DNA of 64,000 bases, taken from the NCBI GenBank assembly GCA_033026295.1, contig CM065168.1, forward strand, positions 34,856,875 to 34,920,874, read 5' to 3'. Of this stretch, positions 59,001 through 64,000 are shown piece by piece; within the stretch, counting starts at the first letter, position 1; the number at the start of each line of letters is the position of its first letter. Both the position numbers and the translations under genes were made by a program. The notes beneath the pieces are model-generated. The model ran no database searches. It worked only from the letters and a program-made list of their open reading frames with translations, and was not told the DNA's origin. This stretch comes from Channa striata (taxonomy: Eukaryota; Chordata; Actinopteri; Anabantiformes; Channidae).

Positions 59001-62000
59001 TATTAGTGACACTTTTTCCCCTTGGTTTATTTTACTGTGATCATAGTGCATAATATGCAGCTAAACCTGCTTTACATTTTACTAACACAGAAGCTGAGAC
59101 AAAAGTGTTGTGAAGGCGCAATAAGGAAGAAGATAGGAGGAAAGCTAAAATGGCAGCCCCATAAAATCAAAGTGATGTTAACAGTTTGAATGTGTCTAAG
59201 TGTGTGTGTCTAAGTACAGCACTTGCTACTAGGGCTATTAATTAGACCATGTTACAAATGGTCTCAAACAGATCCTGGAGCCTGGTGACAGGTGCTCAAA
59301 AGTTAAATGTCAGACTCATTATTCAGTTTATGTTCCTAACTTGGATCTCAGGCATGGTAGCTCAAGAAAGCATAAAACTGTGGTTTTTGGTTGAGCAGCA
59401 GTAAATCTGTGCGGACAATGCCCTTCAGAACATTTAACCTATATTACTATGCTAATGTGCTTTTACAGACTTAATACATTTGAACTTTGTGCTTTTATTT
59501 CCAAAATGGAGTCCTTGGACTTTAAGTTGCTGTTACAGCCTGTCAAGATAGCCCCAGCTAAACTGAAACAAGCAGGACACTTACTGTATGGTTACTCTAT
59601 GCAGTATCTAAAGCAAGCTCATGGGTTTCTTTTAATCACTTTTCACTCTATTTAATATGTGGTTTAAGACAGATCTGTGAAGTGGTTTTCAATAAACAGG
59701 GATAAATAAGGAAAGACGTGTCAAGGTGTGCAAGAGTCTATCAAGATTCCCAAATAACATCATCATCAACTATTTATATGTTGTAAGTCTGACAGCTTCC
59801 CCTAATAATTGTTTAGCAGAAGTAATGATCTCAGATCTTGATTCTTTCTACTTGCGATCTTGTGACCTGAAGAACATTCACAGGTGGTAAAAACGTTATA
59901 CAGCGTGGTGTCTGCTGTGTAAAATAAAGTCGATGTGGCCTGCCACTGCTGAAATGCACTACAGTATCTACTTCTCTTTCAGCTTTTCCCATCAGAGGTC
60001 GCCACAGCGAATCATCCGTTTCCACCTCACTCTATCCTGGGCATCTTCCTCTCTGACACCAGCTAACCTCATGTCCTCTGTTAGCACATCCATATATCTC
60101 CTCCTTGGTTGTCCTCTCGCCCTCTTTCTTGGCAGCTCCACATAGTAGCTCATCGAGTATTTACCGCCAGAACTCAAAACTGAATGTGTGGATTTGTGTT
60201 CAGCACTGAAACCTTGATTGCTTACCAGTATAACAAAATAATGTTTCAACCAAAAACAATTAGAACTTGTTGTGAGGAGGACGCATGTTACTAAAATTCC
60301 TACACCCTTTAACTTCACAGCAAAGAGCAGTCCAGAAAAACAACAAAGGCTTGTCAATACAACGTCACTCAATATGAGATGAATAGGATCAGTGAAACCA
60401 TGTTACATGAAGTCATGGCAGGTTGGACTATTGTCAGGGTCTAGTGGTTCAACGGCTCATCTGCTTAAAAATTAAATCGATGTATATCACCCTGGTCTCA
60501 CCCTGGTGAATACAGGCCTAGTGTGCCAACGTAAAACTGTTTGCTCAGCCCGCAAACCTCATTTGCCACCACATAGAACAAGCCATCACCTGTGCTTTAA
60601 GCAGCTAACAGCACAATGAAGAGCAGTGTCTAAACAAAAACCCACTGAGCAGATTTGAATAAGCAGATGCTCAACAAAAGATGGACAGTTAATAGACACT
60701 GTGGAGGGTGCAAATCGAAGGTTCATTTTACTGGTGGACAAGTAGGTGACAATTACACTGCGATGAATTCTAATGTTTGGCCACTATATTTAAATTAATC
60801 AGGGAGGCCAAAACATTAGAACCAATTCTTATTTTAATGCACTGACTCCACTACCCACTGTGACCGCAATTATAAACACAGACAATTATCACCTTTCTGA
60901 CAGGTTTAACTTAAAAACTGAAAAATTATATAAAACCATGTGTCTTGTTGTACTATGCACAAAACAACACAGACCATAAAGATCCTTATTAATCACCTCC
61001 TCCTACTGCAAAACCACATTTAATGTAATTTAATGTAATGTTATGTAATTAATGTAAATGTAAATTTACATTAATCAATACTTAGTAAATGTTGCCATGG
61101 TGATAATGCTAAACACAAGATACACCTTGTATGAAATGGGAAATGGCCTTGTTACATCATCAGCCTCAGCTGAGCGTGCAAGCTGTTTGCCAGTAGTTAT
61201 CTGTAAAGTGAAGCAATTATGTGATTCAAAGGTAACTTTTGTTCTGGGTGCGTGGTGGCAGTGGACTTCCCAGAGTAGTATGTTTTGTAATATATAAATC
61301 ACAGATCTTCCTTTCTCACAGTTATGAGGAAATTGTATATTTGATAAAACTCAAAAATCTGTGTTACTGTGTTATATTTGAAGACAATGTTTACCAGTAG
61401 AAAGCTGTAAATATTGGTGATTTGGACAAAAATAAAAGTACAAAAGCTGTTTTTTGTCAAAAGTGACTGGGCAATAAATGTCATGCTCACAGGATTTCAT
61501 TGTGAAATGAAAGACAGTGTTGCTGGCTGTGCACCTAATACAAATCCACTAAAGCTGCATAATGTACTACTTGAGCATCTCCAATGTCAGCAGGTTGTAG
61601 AGGAAACAGACAGATTACCACATTTTGTGAGCAGTATAACACCACCCAATAACAATCTGTCATGTTTGTGGGACTGTGACTAATAACCTTGAAACTTCCT
61701 ACATTTTCTGCTGGAGGCAGAAAATGTGGTTTTTAATGTTTATAACTTGAGCTTCTTTGTTACTGACAAAACAACAGGCTATAGTTATCAGTTTTAAATG
61801 CAGTTTATAAAGTAATATAAAGTTTAATACTTTTGATTGTGTTAATGCTTCTTTCTGTGATAGTTATGAATGCCAAATGGATTTTTAAATGACAGATTAA
61901 ACAACAATACATACTGAAAAAAGATCTATGTAGAATGCAGAGATACTTCATTGTGTAGTGTTTTGTATAATCAGTGTGGAGCCTCACCTGATTCCAAGGC

Positions 62001-62181
62001 CGATGTGCTCCCAGACGTTAGTTAGTGAAACATCTTTTGCTTGAAAGGGCTTTCTTTTCTCCTTGAACTCGTGTGCCAAACAGATGCGCCAGCCTTCTTT
62101 GGGCACTTCATATCCCATTTCCTTGGAGACATACCTGCTCATGAGGTCCGCTGTGGATTTCTCACCCCACTCTGTATTCAT
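50069..62181 (-). CDS. gba2: gba2, non-lysosomal glucosylceramidase (beta-glucosidase 2)
   Basis: GBA2 hydrolyses glucosylceramide to ceramide and glucose at the cytosolic face of ER/Golgi and plasma membranes; it belongs to family GH116. Coding segments on minus: 61988-62181, 58747-58838, 58389-58504, 57631-57849, 55722-55961, 55423-55513, 55042-55195, 54227-54352, 53890-54074, 53059-53163, 52850-52957, 52510-52661, 52237-52342, 51263-51405, 50824-50939, 50492-50683, 50069-50305. All sites are GT-AG. The sum (one base restored) is 858 residues, against about 850 in fish and 927 in human, which has a longer N-terminus. Landmarks: MGYEVPKEGWRICLAHEF, PLGGIGGGTITRGWRG, YPRAWTVYHLPGQNVTLTC, WYKSALFNELYF, FAYLEG (nucleophile Glu about 472, last full codon of exon 9), NTYDVHFYASF, ADQTYDGW (acid/base Asp about 622), EGCYRTVWE. 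The Glu-Asp spacing of 150 equals that of human E527/D677. Exon 13 is one base short at about 52250-52253, giving AAG TGA right after YDGW; phases upstream and downstream agree otherwise. As printed, the product would stop near residue 625. Start: ATG at 62181 has A at -3. Confidence 0.95.
52238..52342 (-). other. gba2: gba2 exon 13, site of the frame break
   Basis: The exon is 106 bases; the phases of exons 12 (ends phase 0) and 14 (opens with the last base of Ser in SAYCGGLW) require 107. The reading GGC TGG AA GTG ACT GGA CCA AG restores the conserved V-T-G-P if one base is added between TGG and GTG. Either a real deletion or a consensus error. Confidence 0.85.
53330..53460. repeat. dispersed teleost repeat fragment
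   Basis: CTATTTCAGGGCCAACACAG, ACATTCACACCTACAGGCAA and TTTAGAGTCAC match the common fish repeat also seen at 12829-12960 and 56398-56525. Confidence 0.75.
54895..54961 (+). mobile_element. LINE 3' tail with ATCTA microsatellite
   Basis: TTGTACTTGTACATGTGTAA, TGACAATAAAGTTGAATCTA and then four ATCTA units: a typical fish L2/Rex-type LINE end. Confidence 0.8.
56398..56525. repeat. dispersed teleost repeat fragment
   Basis: CTTATCCTCTCTGGGAGCAG through CTGGACAGATAACCAGCATA and TCTCTGGGCC; a degraded copy of the family at 12829 and 53330. Confidence 0.65.
59973..60160 (-). mobile_element. non-LTR retrotransposon C-terminal remnant
   Basis: The minus frame reads ELPRKRARGQPRRRYMDVLT then EDMRLAGVREEDAQDRVRWK and RMIRCGD, the C-terminus of the same fish LINE type as 46139-46448. 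Heavily 5'-truncated, inside gba2 intron 1. Confidence 0.85.
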
Positions 62182-62194
62182 TTTAGCAGGGTTT
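62182..62194 (-). other. gba2: gba2 5' UTR within the start-codon exon
   Basis: Acceptor TATTTCTAG (AG at 62195-62196) opens the exon only 13 bases before the ATG at 62181. Confidence 0.6.
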
Positions 62195-62773
62195 CTAGAA
62201 ATAGGGAGCTTAAAGCTGTGAGAGGGAGCAGGAAAACATTTGTGAAAGCAAACAAAGACCTGTCACCACCTTCTGTCAACAGAGTTGGTGCTTTGTTCAT
62301 TGACCATGGAACAAAAACATTGTGGGAGAAGATGCAGGCGGCTTAGAAATCTCAAATTGGTTCAGTGAATTTATGTCTGTCGGGCAAACCGGTTCTCACC
62401 TGACAAGCTCTGAATACCTGTGGGACAGGGACAGACGGGTGAAAGGTTTCTCCTTCAGACAGGCTGTACCAATGCCATTATAAAGTCATATCTACAGTCT
62501 CTGCAGCTCAAACTGTTCATATCCTCGGAGAGTGTTTGCAGCAGTTTCCTTCACTGTGAATTCCTTTTTGTAAAGATGGCAGAGCCCCTCGCCCCCTTTG
62601 CATAAAGTCCGGATACGTACTGTCTGCAGCAGTGGCTGACTACATGGGTTGATGGATGAATTACAGCAGAAAACCAACAGGAGGTTTTGAGGATCTCAAA
62701 GATTTAGCCAGGACGCCTACAATGACACCAGAGAGGACGAAGGGAAATGTCAGAAAGTAGGAATAACATTTAC

Positions 62774-62960
62774 CTGCTGAACTTCTAAGAAAAGCGAACA
62801 TGTCAGTAGCCGGCGGATTGCTGCAAAACTGCAAACTGATAACATTATATCATCTTAGCATAAATCATTCATCAGGTAACCTTAGCACGAGTCAGCCGTC
62901 TAAACGAACAACAGAGCTAACTTAACCAGCTAACTCAGCCTTAACACACAGGAGAAGATG
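62774..62960 (-). promoter_or_regulatory. gba2: gba2 leader exon with upstream ORF
   Basis: A minus-strand donor TTCAGCAG|GTAAATG at 62774/62773 pairs with the acceptor at 62195. The leader contains an ATG at 62801. Spliced, this gives a 14-codon uORF (MFAFLRSSAETLLK) whose TGA overlaps the main ATG as ATGA. The leader's 5' end is not visible; CpG-rich promoter sequence continues to about 63.0 kb. It predicts reduced or reinitiation-dependent translation if transcripts use this exon. Confidence 0.55.
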
Positions 62961-63499
62961 AACGTTTTGAAAATACCGGAGCGGCCGCGTCACCTCCACC
63001 GCAGCTCCTACGTTAATCTGACTCTGTAGCTGCTGTTAGCACCGCGCGCTCTATGTAGTTTACGTTTGTCACTGAGACCGGGCACAATTTTGCCCTCAGG
63101 TTCGTCTTCAAGGCAACGATTTCTATCACGCTGCGTATGGCTTCGGTTTTCTAAAACTGTTAGGTGGAACTCAGTTTTGTGGTCAAATTCAGCAATCATG
63201 TGCACGGTACTGTCAAAACCGGTGAGAAAATAAACCAATACATTGCCTGAAAAGTCTGACGCTGGAACAAACGATAAAAAATATTACGAAGTCACTGCCC
63301 GGGCAGTACCATCGTGAGTTTTGCGCGGGGGGGTTATATTCACCAAGACGGTTTAATTGTTCCTCTGATAGAGTGATATTCAAATGTTTTGACAGATGTA
63401 TATTTTATAAATGTGTTTTTAATTGGTCTCTTTATAATTAACAGTGTTTATGTATAAAAGCAAACGTTATTTATAAATATTGACCTTATGCATCCCTAG
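62961..63499. other. shared upstream region between gba2 and the right-hand gene
   Basis: Moderately CpG-rich sequence, no supported coding frame. The minus frame at 63008-63238 is not recognised and is not called. Confidence 0.45.
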
Positions 63500-63886
63500 C
63501 AGTAACCATAGCAACATTCTAGGTACCGCTGCCACCGGGACGTTTTCAAAATGGCCGACCATTACATTTAACCGAAATTGCATACTGTTATTTAAGTTCT
63601 TTAAATGTTTAACTTAAACGGGGATATTACTGCGACATTACTCAGATTATAGTTTCAAAGAATATGCGTATCTGTTATCTTTTTTATTTTCTCTTGGAGA
63701 TTCGCCTCCCAGGGCTCAGAGCGTCAAAAAAAATAAGCTGTTGACGTTACCGACGCCAGCAGAAATGTTAGCTAACTTGAGAAGCTACAGTCAATAATCT
63801 CGTAAAGTCAACTGTTGTTTTAAGTAAGCGTGGGTTCGCGTTGGAATAAAACATTTATTTTTGCGGCAGCATCGACTGAGACCAAG
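63500..63886 (+). promoter_or_regulatory. probable non-coding first exon of a divergent gene (rgp1 expected)
   Basis: GC-richer segment about 0.7 kb upstream of the gba2 leader. On plus it ends with a strong donor GAGACCAAG|GTACGTGG at 63886/63887. In human, GBA2 is head-to-head with RGP1, so the first rgp1 exon is the simplest reading, but no RGP1 coding sequence is in the window. Low certainty on the exon start. Confidence 0.4.
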
Positions 63887-64000
63887 GTACGTGGTTAAAT
63901 TAACTTTTCCATTAGCAAGCAGAAGAAAATATCTTATGCTACTAACCTGTTAGGGTGAACGCCATACAGAACAGTGTTAGTATAATAGCGGAATAGCGAA

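Larger units (their letters stand above)
50306..62000 (-). other. gba2 introns
   Basis: The long introns contain only repeats or nothing. Intron 9 (53164-53889) has a dispersed repeat at 53330-53460. Intron 7 (54353-55041) has a LINE tail at 54895-54961. Intron 4 (55962-57630) has dispersed-repeat pieces at 56058-56095 and 56398-56525. Intron 1 (58839-61987) has a LINE remnant at 59973-60160 and a repeat end at 60775-60835. Introns 13 (51406-52236) and 3 (57850-58388) hold nothing recognised. Confidence 0.7.

Noticed and set aside
63008..63238. 76-codon minus frame upstream of gba2
   Set aside because: Not connected to the gba2 frame by splice sites I can see and not recognised.

Overview
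The window is nuclear DNA from a vertebrate, almost certainly a ray-finned (teleost, probably percomorph) fish. It has multi-exon genes with GT-AG introns, AT-rich introns, CA/ATCT microsatellites, eukaryotic tRNA genes with A/B boxes and T-run terminators, and several fish-type repeat families. There is no prokaryotic or viral gene organisation. Most open frames in it are chance.

Layout. (1) 1-4.2 kb: 5' part of vax2 (minus strand): exon 1 at 3031-3264, its putative upstream region, and part of intron 1; the homeobox exons lie off the left edge. (2) 4.3-12.2 kb: intergenic DNA with microsatellites and one possible regulatory patch near 7.05 kb. (3) 12.3-44.6 kb: adissp (C20orf27 homologue, minus strand). 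All five coding exons plus the start-codon exon could be spliced by eye into an uninterrupted 174-residue frame, spread over very large introns. Its last intron holds a tandem tRNA-Gly(GCC) cluster and, between broken tRNA-Gly copies, an intron-containing transposon-like gene (17.9-20.9 kb). (4) 45.3-48.7 kb: a tRNA-Lys(CTT)/tRNA-Asn(GTT) cluster in both orientations, mixed with LINE remnants, a tandem duplication and a stray fragment of gba2. (5) 49.3-62.8 kb: gba2 (minus strand), non-lysosomal glucosylceramidase. I place 17 coding exons and one upstream leader exon. (6) 63.5-64 kb: a GC-richer segment with a plus-strand donor site, probably the first exon of a divergent neighbour; rgp1 is the expected gene from human synteny.

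The three protein genes have no shared pathway: eye/forebrain transcription factor, small secreted or cytosolic signalling protein, and glycolipid hydrolase. The tRNA clusters and transposon-derived sequences are the dynamic parts.

Most notable observations: apparent one-base deletions break vax2 exon 1, gba2 exon 13 (two codons after the catalytic acid/base) and the transposon-like gene, a pattern that suggests consensus errors as well as possible real lesions. A DNA-level copy of gba2 exon 15 with flanking introns sits in the tRNA cluster. An intron-containing element abuts a tRNA-Gly broken in its D arm. A fold-back in one tRNA-Gly flank looks like a template-switch event. A gba2 uORF would terminate on the ATGA of the main start.
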